In this document: in pieces, positions 8,944 through 17,417 of the stretch
How positions within the stretch are numbered: the first letter of the stretch is position 1
Layout of the letters: every line of letters starts with the position of its first letter
Assembly (NCBI RefSeq): GCF_900105125.1
Contig: NZ_LT629750.1
Coordinates: forward strand, 2,232,001-2,296,000
Reading direction: 5' to 3'
DNA: 64,000 nucleotides
DNA from: Bradyrhizobium canariense
GTDB taxonomy: Bacteria > Pseudomonadota > Alphaproteobacteria > Rhizobiales > Xanthobacteraceae
Notes under the pieces: generated by a model
The model's input: the letters and a program-made list of their open reading frames with translations, nothing else
Databases searched by the model: none
Told to the model about the DNA's origin: nothing
Program-made: the position numbers and the translations under genes

Positions 8944-9942
8944 ATGATCTTCAGATTACTGGCGACACTTGCTCTTGTATCGGCGATGAATGTCGGGAGC
9001 GAAGCACGTGCGGAAGGGCGATTGAGAATCGTCGAGCAATTCGGGACGGTCTACTTGCCGCTCCATGCACTTCGCGACCAGAAGCTGATCGAGAAACACG
9101 GCAAGGCAGAAGGGCTCGATATCAAGGTCGAGTGGACCAAGCTCAGCGGCGGTGCGGCGATCAACGACGCGCTACTGTCTGGCGCCGTCGATGTCGGCGC
9201 CGCGGGCGCCGGCCCTGTGATCGTGCTCTGGGACCGGACCAAGGGGTCCGCCGATGTCAAGGTGATCGCCGCGCTCGGCGAACAGCCTAACTACCTGATC
9301 ACGAACAATCCGAACATCAAGACGCTGAAGGATTTCACCAAGGCCGACAAGATCGCCGTGCCGGCTGTGGTCGTCTCGCAGCAATCGCGCCTGCTGGAGA
9401 TCGCGGCCGAAAAGGAATTCGGTGAAGGAAAATACAATGTTCTCGACGACCTCACGGTCAATTTGCCTCATCCTGACGCGACGGCGGCGCTGCTGTCGGG
9501 CTCATCGGCGATTACCGCGCACTTCTCGAATCCACCCTATCAGGAGCAGGCGCTTCAAAACCCAAAGGTCCACAAGGTCCTGAGTTCCTACGACATCATG
9601 GGCGGCCGCATCACGCCGACCCTGCTGTACGCGACCTCGAAATTCCGCAACGAGAATCCGAAAACGTTCAAGGCGCTGTATGACGCGCTAAACGAAGCCT
9701 CGCAATGGATCGAAACGCATAAGGCCGAGGCGGCGGAGACCTATATCCGCGTCGAGCAGTCCAAGCTCGATCCGGCATTCGTGAAATCGGTCATCGACAA
9801 CAAGGATGTCGACTTCACCACCACGCCGCAGGGAACGTTCAAATACGCAACCTTCCTCGCAAAAATCGGTGCAATTCGGAACAAGCCGGCGAGTTGGAAG
9901 GATTATTGCTTCGGAGAGCTTCACGACAAGCCGGGAAGCTAG
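8944..9942 (+). CDS. Periplasmic substrate-binding protein, SsuA/NMT1-like
   Basis: A 332-residue binding protein of the sulfonate/nitrate/taurine type with an N-terminal Sec signal (RLLATLALVSAMNVGSEARAEG, cleavage probably after ARA). Typical segments are YLPLHALRDQKLIEKHG, LSGGAAINDALLSGAVDVGAAG and ALGEQPNYLITNN. It starts at an ATG with GAGG eight bases upstream and is followed two bases later by its ATPase gene. Together with the next two genes it forms a minimal importer. The ligand is not evident from sequence. Confidence 0.9.
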   Translation: MIFRLLATLALVSAMNVGSEARAEGRLRIVEQFGTVYLPLHALRDQKLIEKHGKAEGLDIKVEWTKLSGGAAINDALLSGAVDVGAAGAGPVIVLWDRTKGSADVKVIAALGEQPNYLITNNPNIKTLKDFTKADKIAVPAVVVSQQSRLLEIAAEKEFGEGKYNVLDDLTVNLPHPDATAALLSGSSAITAHFSNPPYQEQALQNPKVHKVLSSYDIMGGRITPTLLYATSKFRNENPKTFKALYDALNEASQWIETHKAEAAETYIRVEQSKLDPAFVKSVIDNKDVDFTTTPQGTFKYATFLAKIGAIRNKPASWKDYCFGELHDKPGS

Positions 9943-9944
9943 TG

Positions 9945-10745
9945 ATGACGGCAGTCCCTTCGACTGAGGCAACCTCTGCCGTGCTTGAAGTTGCACGGCT
10001 GACGCTCGACTATGACATCGAACACGGCGCCGTCCGCGCGGTCGAAAACGTCAGCTTTACAGTCGGAAAGAGTGAACGGCTGGTGCTGCTCGGACCTTCG
10101 GGCTGCGGCAAGTCATCGATCCTGAAGGCGATCGCCGGCTTTATCAAGCCGACGCAAGGACATGTCCTGATCGACCGCCGGCCGGTGAAGAAACCGGGCC
10201 CGGACCGGCTGGTCGTCTTTCAGGAATTCGACCAGCTTCTGCCGTGGAAGACCGTGCGTGAGAACGTCGCCTTTCCCTTGAAGGTCGCGCGCGGCAAATC
10301 GTCGGCGGAAGCGCGGGATATCGCCGATGACGCGCTGGCGAAAGTGGGACTGGCGCGCGCGCTGAACGCCTATCCTCATACCCTCTCCGGCGGGATGAAG
10401 CAGCGCGCCGCCATTGCGCGGGCGCTCGCCGCGGCACCTGAAGTTCTGTTGATGGATGAACCGTTCGCAGCACTCGATGCGCTGACGCGCGTCAATCTCC
10501 AGAACGATCTGCTGCAACTGGCCGACGAACTGAAATTCACCCTTGTTTTCGTGACGCATTCGATCGAAGAGGCGGTCCTTGTCGGCACCAAGCTGCATCT
10601 CCTCAGTACCCATCCGGGACGAACAATCGCAACATTTGAAACCGGCGCGTTCGGACGCGACAGTTTGGGCACGCCGGAATTCCGGGATATCGTCAAAGAC
10701 ATCAATGACGCATTGTTTGTTCGCGCCGCCGGAATTGCGGCATGA
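9945..10745 (+). CDS. ABC transporter ATPase, SsuB/TauB-like
   Basis: A 266-residue ATPase with Walker A GPSGCGKSS, the family-specific Q-loop VVFQEFDQLLPWKTV, signature LSGGMKQRAAIARAL, Walker B LLMDEPFAALDA and switch FVTHSIEEAV. The ATG at 9945, with GGGAAG upstream, is chosen over an earlier in-frame start that would overlap the binding-protein gene by 49 bases. Its last four bases overlap the permease start (ATGA). Confidence 0.93.
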   Translation: MTAVPSTEATSAVLEVARLTLDYDIEHGAVRAVENVSFTVGKSERLVLLGPSGCGKSSILKAIAGFIKPTQGHVLIDRRPVKKPGPDRLVVFQEFDQLLPWKTVRENVAFPLKVARGKSSAEARDIADDALAKVGLARALNAYPHTLSGGMKQRAAIARALAAAPEVLLMDEPFAALDALTRVNLQNDLLQLADELKFTLVFVTHSIEEAVLVGTKLHLLSTHPGRTIATFETGAFGRDSLGTPEFRDIVKDINDALFVRAAGIAA

Positions 10746-11590
10746 CCGATGAAGCCACCGATATGGCTGCGACGGGTCAGGCCGAGCGGTCGGCAGATCG
10801 CTCGCACCGCTTCGGCGCATTGATCCGTTCCGCCGCCCTTCGGCGCGCCGTCGTCCTGCTCGGGTTGGCGATAGTGTGGCAGATCGCTGCGACCGTGACC
10901 GCAAGCCCACTCATGCTGCCGAGTTTCACGCAAACGTTTACGGCGCTGTGGGACGCTCTCCTTCACGACAATCTTGCGCAAGCCATCCTCGCCTCCCTCG
11001 GCGTCCTGGTCAAAGGCTATGTCATCGCCATTGCCCTGGCAGTCGTCCTGGTTTCGCTGGCCACCGCGAACATATTTTTTCGCGAGGTCCTGCTGATGCT
11101 GACGGCGATGTTCAATCCGCTGCCCGCCATTGCGTTGCTGCCCCTCGCGATGCTCTGGTTCGGGCTCGGCGAAACCAGCCTGATCTTCGTGCTGGTGCAC
11201 TCCGTTCTGTGGCCGTTCGCGCTGGCAACGTTCATGGGCTTCCAGACCGTACCGGACACACATCGTCTGGTCGGGCGTAACTACGGTCTGCGCGGCGCGC
11301 GATATATCGCCTATATCCTGATCCCGTCCGCGCTGCCTTCGATCATTTCGGGACTCAAGATCGGCTGGGCCTTCGCATGGCGGACGCTGATTGCCGCTGA
11401 ACTGGTGTTCGGCGTCAGCTCGAGCCAAGGCGGGCTTGGATGGTTCATCTTTCGCAACCGGAACGAGCTGTTCACCGACAAGGTTTTCGCCGGGCTCGTC
11501 AGCGTCATCCTGATCGGTCTCGTGGTCGAGTTTGGCTTGTTCCGCACGCTTGAAACCATCACTGTGCGACGCTGGGGCATGCAGCGCTAA
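10742..11590 (+). CDS. ABC transporter permease, SsuC/TauC-like
   Basis: A 282-residue inner-membrane permease with six predicted helices after a short polar N-terminus. The EAA-type coupling loop is seen at NYGLRGARYIAYILIPSALPSIISGLKIGWAFAWRTLIAAELV. It closes the three-gene importer operon and faces the Lrp/AsnC gene convergently, with 67 bases between them and no clear terminator. Confidence 0.92.
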   Translation: MTDEATDMAATGQAERSADRSHRFGALIRSAALRRAVVLLGLAIVWQIAATVTASPLMLPSFTQTFTALWDALLHDNLAQAILASLGVLVKGYVIAIALAVVLVSLATANIFFREVLLMLTAMFNPLPAIALLPLAMLWFGLGETSLIFVLVHSVLWPFALATFMGFQTVPDTHRLVGRNYGLRGARYIAYILIPSALPSIISGLKIGWAFAWRTLIAAELVFGVSSSQGGLGWFIFRNRNELFTDKVFAGLVSVILIGLVVEFGLFRTLETITVRRWGMQR

Positions 11591-11657
11591 AGCCACATAC
11601 CGCGCTGCGTCGATCACCGGCGCAGTCGGGCACACCCTCACCAGGTCGCGATATAGA

Positions 11658-12167
11658 TTACGCGGCCTCGAATGCTGGCACCGGCAACGCGGTCACCGAC
11701 TTGATCTTTTCCATGGCGAATCGCGATGTCACATTCTTGAGCGCGATCGCACCGATGAGCTTCTTGTAGAAGATATCATAGCTCTGCATGTCGGTGACGA
11801 CGACCCGCAGCATGTAGTCGACGTCACCAGCCATACGGTAGAACTCCATGACTTCCGGCATGGCGCTAACCGTTTCGGCAAACTTCTTCAGCCAGGCATT
11901 GGAATGGTCATAGCTTTCCACGGAGACGAACACCGACAGCCCAAGACCGATCTTGTTCTGATCGACCAGCGCGACCTTCCCCGTGATGATTCCCTCCCCT
12001 TCCATTCTCTGGATGCGCTTCCAGCAGGGGGTCGATGACAGGCCAACACGTTCGCCAATTTCTGCCACGGACAGCGATGCATCTTCCTGCAGCACTCTCA
12101 GAATCTTGCGGTCGATAGTATCGATGCGGCGTGCGGTTTCCTGAAGCGGGATGGCGGCCTCGGTCAT
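11658..12167 (-). CDS. Lrp/AsnC family transcriptional regulator
   Basis: A 169-residue regulator. The N-terminal winged helix-turn-helix (IDRKILRVLQEDASLSVAEIGERVGLSSTPCWKRIQRME, about residues 17-55) is followed by the ligand-binding RAM domain (VFVSVESYDHSNAWLKKF through YFYKKL). The SSTPCWKRIQRLE-type recognition helix is typical of Lrp proteins. Its own upstream region contains a long inverted repeat (12181-12216), which suggests autoregulation. Neighbouring importers on both sides are candidate targets; the effector is unknown. Confidence 0.93.
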   Translation of the reverse strand: MTEAAIPLQETARRIDTIDRKILRVLQEDASLSVAEIGERVGLSSTPCWKRIQRMEGEGIITGKVALVDQNKIGLGLSVFVSVESYDHSNAWLKKFAETVSAMPEVMEFYRMAGDVDYMLRVVVTDMQSYDIFYKKLIGAIALKNVTSRFAMEKIKSVTALPVPAFEAA

Positions 12168-12180
12168 TGCTAGAATTTCT

Positions 12181-12216
12181 TTCCAATAATACGGGTATTC
12201 AGAATAGTAATTGGAA
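12181..12216 (-). promoter_or_regulatory. Nested inverted repeat upstream of the Lrp/AsnC gene, candidate operator
   Basis: TTCCAAT (12181-12187) is mirrored by ATTGGAA (12210-12216), and the 12 bases just inside the left arm form a second palindrome, AATAC-GG-GTATT. The element begins 14 bases before the ATG of the minus-strand Lrp/AsnC gene, a position suited to self-repression. Lrp-family proteins bind AT-rich imperfect palindromes; direct binding here is inference. Confidence 0.55.
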
Positions 12217-12322
12217 ATACATCCTACACAAGGCCAGTTTTAGTGTGAAAATGATGCAAGCCGGAGAAATATCTACTGCGCATGCCGTCTCCCTTGGAAT
12301 TTCTTCTGGAAAGAAAGCCGCC

Positions 12323-13264
12323 CTAAAGACCGGCGCCTTTTCCGATGGCGTCGGAAAACGAGCGATCGACGATATCGCCTGCGTTAAGCCTCTGCTTGAT
12401 CAAGCCCGACCGGAAATACAGGTCGATTGTCTTCTGTTCATCGGCGACGACGCCATCATCTATTAGAGCAATCCGGATTTTCGCACGACTGAGCCAGTTG
12501 AGCGGCACGGCGGGCGGAATGTTCATCAGCCTGCCCCACGTTTCGGCGTAGGCGTTGACATTGGTCAACGACCAGGCGCGAGCGGCCGTGAGCCGGCGAA
12601 GAAAATCCCCGAGCTCTGGGCGCTTGTCCCTGATGGCATCGGGCGAGGCGACCTGAAAGCCTATTCCGGGCGTGATGCCTTCGGCCGTGATCACACGCCG
12701 CGACTGGAACAATACCTCTTCCTGACTGACATACGGCTCCCAAGTCGACCAAGCATCGACCGATCCCTGGCTGTACGCCACCTTTGCGTCCGACGGTGCA
12801 AGAAACACAATTTGGACGTCCGTCAGTGACCATCCCCTGGATTCGAGCGCCGCAAGGATAAGCTGATGCCCGATCGAGCCGCGACCGGTTGCGATCTTCT
12901 TTCCTCTCAATCCTTCGAAGTCGCGGATCGGCGAATCTTTCGGAACCAGCACGGCGAGGCCGTCGCGGCTCTGCCGGATCGCAGCGATGGCTTTCACCGG
13001 AACATTTGCCGCCGCGGCGAAAGTGAAGGGCGCGTCGCCAACCAGACCGGTTTCGATTGCTCCCGCGCCGAGCGCTTCCAGCAATGGCGCCGCGGCCGGA
13101 AATTCCTTCCATTCGATCTTGTAGGGTACATCCCGAAGGACGCCAGCCGCTTCCATCACGGCCTGCGAGTTCCCCTTTTGATCGCCGACCCGCAATGTCG
13201 TCTGGGCACCGGCCGACGCGACGGCACTCAGCAACAGTCCCGCAACAAGAATACCGCGCATCAT
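12323..13264 (-). CDS. Periplasmic aliphatic sulfonate-type binding protein, SsuA-like
   Basis: A 313-residue protein with a Sec signal (RGILVAGLLLSAVASAGAQ, cleavage after AGA) and the SsuA fold markers LRVGDQKGNSQAVMEAAG, YKIEWKEFPAAAPLLEALGAGAIETGLVGDAPFTFAAAA, and DVQIVFLAPSDAKVAYSQGSVDAWSTWEPYVS. The DAWSTWEPY motif is strongly conserved in SsuA. Its start overlaps the SsuD-like gene stop by four bases. It is the second binding protein in this operon; the first (18513-17392) is of a different subtype. Confidence 0.9.
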   Translation of the reverse strand: MMRGILVAGLLLSAVASAGAQTTLRVGDQKGNSQAVMEAAGVLRDVPYKIEWKEFPAAAPLLEALGAGAIETGLVGDAPFTFAAAANVPVKAIAAIRQSRDGLAVLVPKDSPIRDFEGLRGKKIATGRGSIGHQLILAALESRGWSLTDVQIVFLAPSDAKVAYSQGSVDAWSTWEPYVSQEEVLFQSRRVITAEGITPGIGFQVASPDAIRDKRPELGDFLRRLTAARAWSLTNVNAYAETWGRLMNIPPAVPLNWLSRAKIRIALIDDGVVADEQKTIDLYFRSGLIKQRLNAGDIVDRSFSDAIGKGAGL

Positions 13265-14361
13265 TCTGCCGCCACTCCCCTGGCGACACCGCGCCCGGCA
13301 ATCAGCTGACGGGTCAGCGGGATCAGTTCGCGGCCATATTCGATGGCGTCGATCAAGGGATCGAAGCCGCGGATGAGGAAATGGCTGACTCCGAGATCGT
13401 AATAGTCGCCGAAGACTTCGGCGACCTGCGCGGGGGTTCCGACCAGCGCCGTGGTGTTGCTATTGGCGCCCGTGAGCTTCGCGATCTCCGTCCAGAGACG
13501 CTTATCGATGCGGGTGCCCTGCTCGGCCAGCGCCAGCAGGCGGCGCGCGCCGGCCGTCGCATGACCATCAGCCGGTTTGCGATATCCGGTTTTGTCCTGA
13601 AGCGCCGTTGCGCGCGCCAGAATTTCTTCGGCCTTGGCCCAGGCTTTCTCCTCGGTGTCGGCGAGAATGGGCCGCACCGACAGGCTAAAGCGCGGCGTGG
13701 GCCGGCCGTGTTTCGCGGCAGCCGCGCGTACCCGCGAGGTTACATCGCGCACCTGAGCGCAGGATTCTCCCCACAGCGCAAATGTGTCAGCATGCTTGCC
13801 CGCGACCTCGATCGCGGCGTCGGAAGCGCCGCCGACAAAGATTGGGATGCCTTCGCTGCGGTATGGCTTGATCTGCGAAAACCCGTTTTGAACCTTGTAA
13901 TATTTGCCGTCATAGGAAAATGGCTTCTGGCTGGTCCATTCAGCACGAACGACATCCAGAAATTCGTCGGTGCGGGCGTAACGCTCGTCCTTGTCGTCGA
14001 TGACGTTACCGTCTTGCTTCAGCTCGGTGGCGTTGCCGCCGGTGATGACGTGCAGCGCGACCCGGCCACCGGAAAGCTGGTCGACGGTTGCGAGCTGGCG
14101 CGCGATCAAGGTCGGCGCGGTAAAGCCTGGCCGCTGCGCGATCAGGACGTTGAGCCGGTCGGTGATGCCGAGCACGTGCTGGCCGATCTGTAAGCCGTCC
14201 GGTATGGTGGAATGAAACGCCAGCAAAGCGCGGTCGAAGCCGGCATTTTCGTGGGCTTTCGCGACAGTCTCGATGTGGTGACGGTCGAGGATCGGACCGT
14301 TGCGCACGATGGTTTCCGATGAGTTATTGTTGGTAATGTATCCGATGAATTCCACCGACAT
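13261..14361 (-). CDS. SsuD-like FMNH2-dependent (alkane)sulfonate monooxygenase
   Basis: A 366-residue LLM-class monooxygenase with the expected SsuD length. It shows SVEFIGYITNNNSSETI, GFDRALLAFHSTIPDG, HVLGITDRLNVLIAQRPGF, TVDQLSGGRVALHVITGGN, and the C-terminal ALVGTPAQVAEVFGDYYDLGVSHFLIRGFDP. FMNH2-dependent desulfonation or sulfone cleavage is the family reaction; it needs a flavin reductase, not seen here. It lies 31 bases after the DszC-like gene and is coupled to the SsuA-like gene by ATGA overlap. Confidence 0.92.
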   Translation of the reverse strand: MSVEFIGYITNNNSSETIVRNGPILDRHHIETVAKAHENAGFDRALLAFHSTIPDGLQIGQHVLGITDRLNVLIAQRPGFTAPTLIARQLATVDQLSGGRVALHVITGGNATELKQDGNVIDDKDERYARTDEFLDVVRAEWTSQKPFSYDGKYYKVQNGFSQIKPYRSEGIPIFVGGASDAAIEVAGKHADTFALWGESCAQVRDVTSRVRAAAAKHGRPTPRFSLSVRPILADTEEKAWAKAEEILARATALQDKTGYRKPADGHATAGARRLLALAEQGTRIDKRLWTEIAKLTGANSNTTALVGTPAQVAEVFGDYYDLGVSHFLIRGFDPLIDAIEYGRELIPLTRQLIAGRGVARGVAAE

Positions 14362-14392
14362 TGCAAAACTCCCTTTTTGTGTCGATCAACGC

Positions 14393-15547
14393 TCAGAGGC
14401 CCAGCGCCAAACGCCCCGCGCTCACCCTTGTTGCATCGTCCTGCGGCGTATGAACCCGGCCACACAGCACATCGCGATAATGCCGCTCCAGCGGATTGGC
14501 ACGTGTCAGGCCGTGATTGCTGGTGAGCGACAGGGCGTCTTCGACGACTGCGACCGCGTTGTTCGTAACCGTCGACTTGATGATGTTGGATTCGACGGCG
14601 CTCAATAGAACGCCGTCATCGAAGTCCCCGGAAAAACTGTCGATCAGGCGTGAATTGACCGCCAGACGCGCCTCGATACCACCAAGAATCTCCTGCGCGC
14701 GCGGCAGCGTGGCCAGCGGCGCACCGAGATTGGCCGGCACGCGGGTTTTCAGGAAGCCGATCAGCCAGTCACGCGCGGCTTGCGCGATGCCATCGTAAAT
14801 CGCGGCAACGAAAATCGCGTGAACCGTCGCCTGGGTAAAATCCGGTACCCGCCAATCGTCCGGTTTACGGACGTCGATTTCGTGATCGAGCGAAAACACG
14901 ACGTCCTCGAACACGATGTCATGGCTGCCGCTGGCGCGCAGCCCCAAATGATCCCAGGTCTCGACGATGCGCGTCCCCGGCAGTCCCGCGCGAACCAGAA
15001 ACAAGCCGACACGCACATCAGGTTCGTCGGTCTTCGCCCACACCGCATACCACTTCAGGATCGGCGCACCGGTCGAATAGATCTTGCGGCCAGTAAGCCG
15101 CCATCCCGCCTCGGTCTTGCGTGCGATCGTCGCCGGCAACCCGCCGCGCGAGGGCGAGCCCAGGTCCGGCTCGACACGAAGAGCATTGATCAAGGCCACG
15201 CCTTCGACGGTTTCCCGCGCCAGCTTGCGCGAGAGCCGGCCGGGCCATCGCGTACTTCTCGCCATCACCAGGTGCTGAATGTAATGCATCGACAGCACCA
15301 AAGCGGTCGATGGATCCGCTCTTCCGAATATGGTGAGAATCCGCACCGTATCGCGCGCCCCGGCGCCGGACCCTCCTAACGCGGCCGGCACGGTCAACGC
15401 CAGTAGTCCCGCTTCGGACAAGCGGTTGAAATTCTCGAACGGAAAGCTGGCGTCGCGATCATGTTGGCCAGCTCGCTCGGCAAATTCCGACGCAAGCCAA
15501 TTTGCCTTGTCGAAAATCCCAGGAAAAATTCCAAGGCTTGCATCCAT
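14393..15547 (-). CDS. Acyl-CoA dehydrogenase-fold flavin monooxygenase, DszC/SfnB-like
   Basis: A 384-residue protein of the acyl-CoA dehydrogenase superfamily. Helical N-domain (LASEFAERAGQHDRDASFPFENFNRLSEAGLLALTVP), a beta domain with LTGRKIYSTGAPILKWYAVWAK, and a C-terminal domain with TNNAVAVVEDALSLTSNHGLTRANPLERHYRDVLCGRVHTPQDD. The last segment is the DszC/SfnB pattern rather than a true dehydrogenase, and the catalytic glutamate of acyl-CoA dehydrogenases is not evident. The start ATG 15547 has AAGGAG six bases upstream. With SsuD and an Ssu transporter it points to sulfone/sulfoxide or sulfonate oxidation. Confidence 0.85.
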   Translation of the reverse strand: MDASLGIFPGIFDKANWLASEFAERAGQHDRDASFPFENFNRLSEAGLLALTVPAALGGSGAGARDTVRILTIFGRADPSTALVLSMHYIQHLVMARSTRWPGRLSRKLARETVEGVALINALRVEPDLGSPSRGGLPATIARKTEAGWRLTGRKIYSTGAPILKWYAVWAKTDEPDVRVGLFLVRAGLPGTRIVETWDHLGLRASGSHDIVFEDVVFSLDHEIDVRKPDDWRVPDFTQATVHAIFVAAIYDGIAQAARDWLIGFLKTRVPANLGAPLATLPRAQEILGGIEARLAVNSRLIDSFSGDFDDGVLLSAVESNIIKSTVTNNAVAVVEDALSLTSNHGLTRANPLERHYRDVLCGRVHTPQDDATRVSAGRLALGL

Positions 15548-15582
15548 CGGAGGCTCCTTGCGTACCGGATTGTCCCGCACGC

Positions 15583-16380
15583 TCACCAGGTTGAATCGAG
15601 GCCGAGCAGGCCCAGAATGTGCCGCCGCAGTTCCGCCAAGCCGGGATCGCCGCGGTGCCGCGGATAGGGATAATCGACGCGGATGTCGGCCTTGATGCGC
15701 GCGGGCCGTTCGCTGAAGACGATCACGCGGTTGGCCAGGAACACGGCTTCTTCCACATCGTGGGTCACCAACAGCGTGGTGAATCCGCTGCGCTGCCAGA
15801 GCGAGGCGATTTCCGCCTGCATCGTGATGCGCGTCAGCGAATCGAGCTTGCCGAGCGGTTCATCAAGGACAAGTATCCTGGGGTCGTTGACGAGCGCCCG
15901 CGCCAGCGCGACGCGCTGCGCCATGCCGCCCGAAAGCTGATGCGGATAGGCGTTGCGGAACCCCGAAAGCCCGACCAGGTCGATCGCCGCATCGACGCGA
16001 TGACGCTGGCTTTTCAGAATGCCCTGGGCTTCGAGCCCGAGCCCAACGTTGTGCCAGACCGTGCGCCATGGAAACAGCGTCGGATCCTGAAACACCACCA
16101 CCCGCGAGGGAAATGGCCCGGTGATGAGATCGCCGTCCTCGCGCAACGTGCCCGACCGCGGCGGCTCAAGGCCTGCAACCAGACGCAGCAAGGTTGATTT
16201 TCCGCATCCGGACGGACCGAGCAGCGCGACGAATTCGCCCGGCTCCAGCCCGAAGCTGACATTGTCCAATACCGGCAGCACGGCTCCGTCGATGTCGAAG
16301 GCATGACTGACGCCTTCGACATCGAGCGAAGCGCCGACGGCGGCCGGCCCGCTCGCTTTGGCGACCGCAAGCGCTACCAT
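15583..16380 (-). CDS. ABC transporter ATPase, SsuB-like
   Basis: A 265-residue ATPase: Walker A GPSGCGKST, Q-loop VVFQDPTLFPWRTVWHNV, signature LSGGMAQRVALARAL, Walker B LVLDEPLGKLDS and switch LVTHDVEEAVFLANRVIV. The LDEPLGKLDSLTR segment is typical of SsuB. The long upstream extension of the open frame is antisense to the permease and excluded; ATG 16380 overlaps the permease stop by seven bases. Confidence 0.93.
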   Translation of the reverse strand: MVALAVAKASGPAAVGASLDVEGVSHAFDIDGAVLPVLDNVSFGLEPGEFVALLGPSGCGKSTLLRLVAGLEPPRSGTLREDGDLITGPFPSRVVVFQDPTLFPWRTVWHNVGLGLEAQGILKSQRHRVDAAIDLVGLSGFRNAYPHQLSGGMAQRVALARALVNDPRILVLDEPLGKLDSLTRITMQAEIASLWQRSGFTTLLVTHDVEEAVFLANRVIVFSERPARIKADIRVDYPYPRHRGDPGLAELRRHILGLLGLDSTW

Positions 16381-17417
16381 TTCACGACGCCCTTTTGCCA
16401 GACCAGCAGCCGGTCGCGCGTCCTGAACAGAAGCGTGATCGCGCCCGAGCACAATAGCGACATCACGATCAGCGCCGCATACATGTTCGCATACGCTGCC
16501 CAGCCCTGGGCCCATTGCAGATACCAACCGAGACCGGCCTTGACGCCGATCATTTCGGCGACGACGAGAACGGCGAAGGATGAGCCGAGGCCCATGAACA
16601 GGCCGACGAAGACATGCGGCAGCGCTGCGGGAATTGCGACCTTCAGCACCAGGAACGACGGCTTGGCTCCAAGGGTTCGCGCAACATCGTAATAGGCGCT
16701 GCTGACACTTGCTACGCCGGACCAGGTCAACACCGTGACCGGAAATCCGGTGGCCAATGCGATCAGGAAAGTGCTCGCGCTCCAGCTCGACGGAAACGTA
16801 AAGAACGCGAACGGAAGCCATGCCGTCGCCGGCAACGGTCCGATGAACCGCAGGATCGGATGCACCCAGTAGCCTACAGCGCGAGACCAACCAATCGATA
16901 CGCCGGTGAGAAAGCCGATCGCGGCGCCAATCGCATAACCGCCGAGCTGAAGCTTGACCGATGCAAAGGTGCTGGCGAGAAGCTTGGGAAGGTCATCGGT
17001 ATAGACCTCGATAATGGCTTGCGGCGGCGGAAAAAACGGCAGCGGCAGCCACGCAAACTTGGCGGTTGCAAGCTCCCATACGGTCAAGAACACCCCGAGC
17101 GCCAGCAGCCATGGCGCTCGCTGTTGCAGGCCCGCCCCGAAACGTCCCAGCCTGCTCCCGCTCAAGGTCCCGAGCAGAATGCCGCCGGCGATAACGAATG
17201 CTGCGACGGCCAGTTCATGGGTCCGCGCCCAGTCGCCGAGATCCTCCCACAACAGGCATGAGAGACCGAAGCCGGCCCACGCCAGGCTCGCGAACGCCGC
17301 AGCTCCATTTGCCAGCCAGGACGAAGGAAGCGACAGCGGCCGCGCCACAATGGCGGCCCCCTCTTCCGCGGATTGCGCCAGCGCGGCGGCTCTAGACACC
17401 TCTGAATACATCGACAT
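16374..17417 (-). CDS. ABC transporter permease, SsuC-like, with an extended N-terminal membrane region
   Basis: A 347-residue permease, longer than the usual 250-280. The C-terminal two thirds match SsuC, with the EAA loop TLGAKPSFLVLKVAIPAALPHVFVGLFMGLGSSFAVLVVAEM. The N-terminal approximately 100 residues add two further hydrophobic segments (WLANGAAAFASLAWAGFGLSCLL and ELAVAAFVIAGGILLGTLSG). ATG 17417 is chosen since GGAG stands seven bases upstream; it overlaps the binding-protein gene by 26 bases. Confidence 0.9.
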   Translation of the reverse strand: MSMYSEVSRAAALAQSAEEGAAIVARPLSLPSSWLANGAAAFASLAWAGFGLSCLLWEDLGDWARTHELAVAAFVIAGGILLGTLSGSRLGRFGAGLQQRAPWLLALGVFLTVWELATAKFAWLPLPFFPPPQAIIEVYTDDLPKLLASTFASVKLQLGGYAIGAAIGFLTGVSIGWSRAVGYWVHPILRFIGPLPATAWLPFAFFTFPSSWSASTFLIALATGFPVTVLTWSGVASVSSAYYDVARTLGAKPSFLVLKVAIPAALPHVFVGLFMGLGSSFAVLVVAEMIGVKAGLGWYLQWAQGWAAYANMYAALIVMSLLCSGAITLLFRTRDRLLVWQKGVVKW

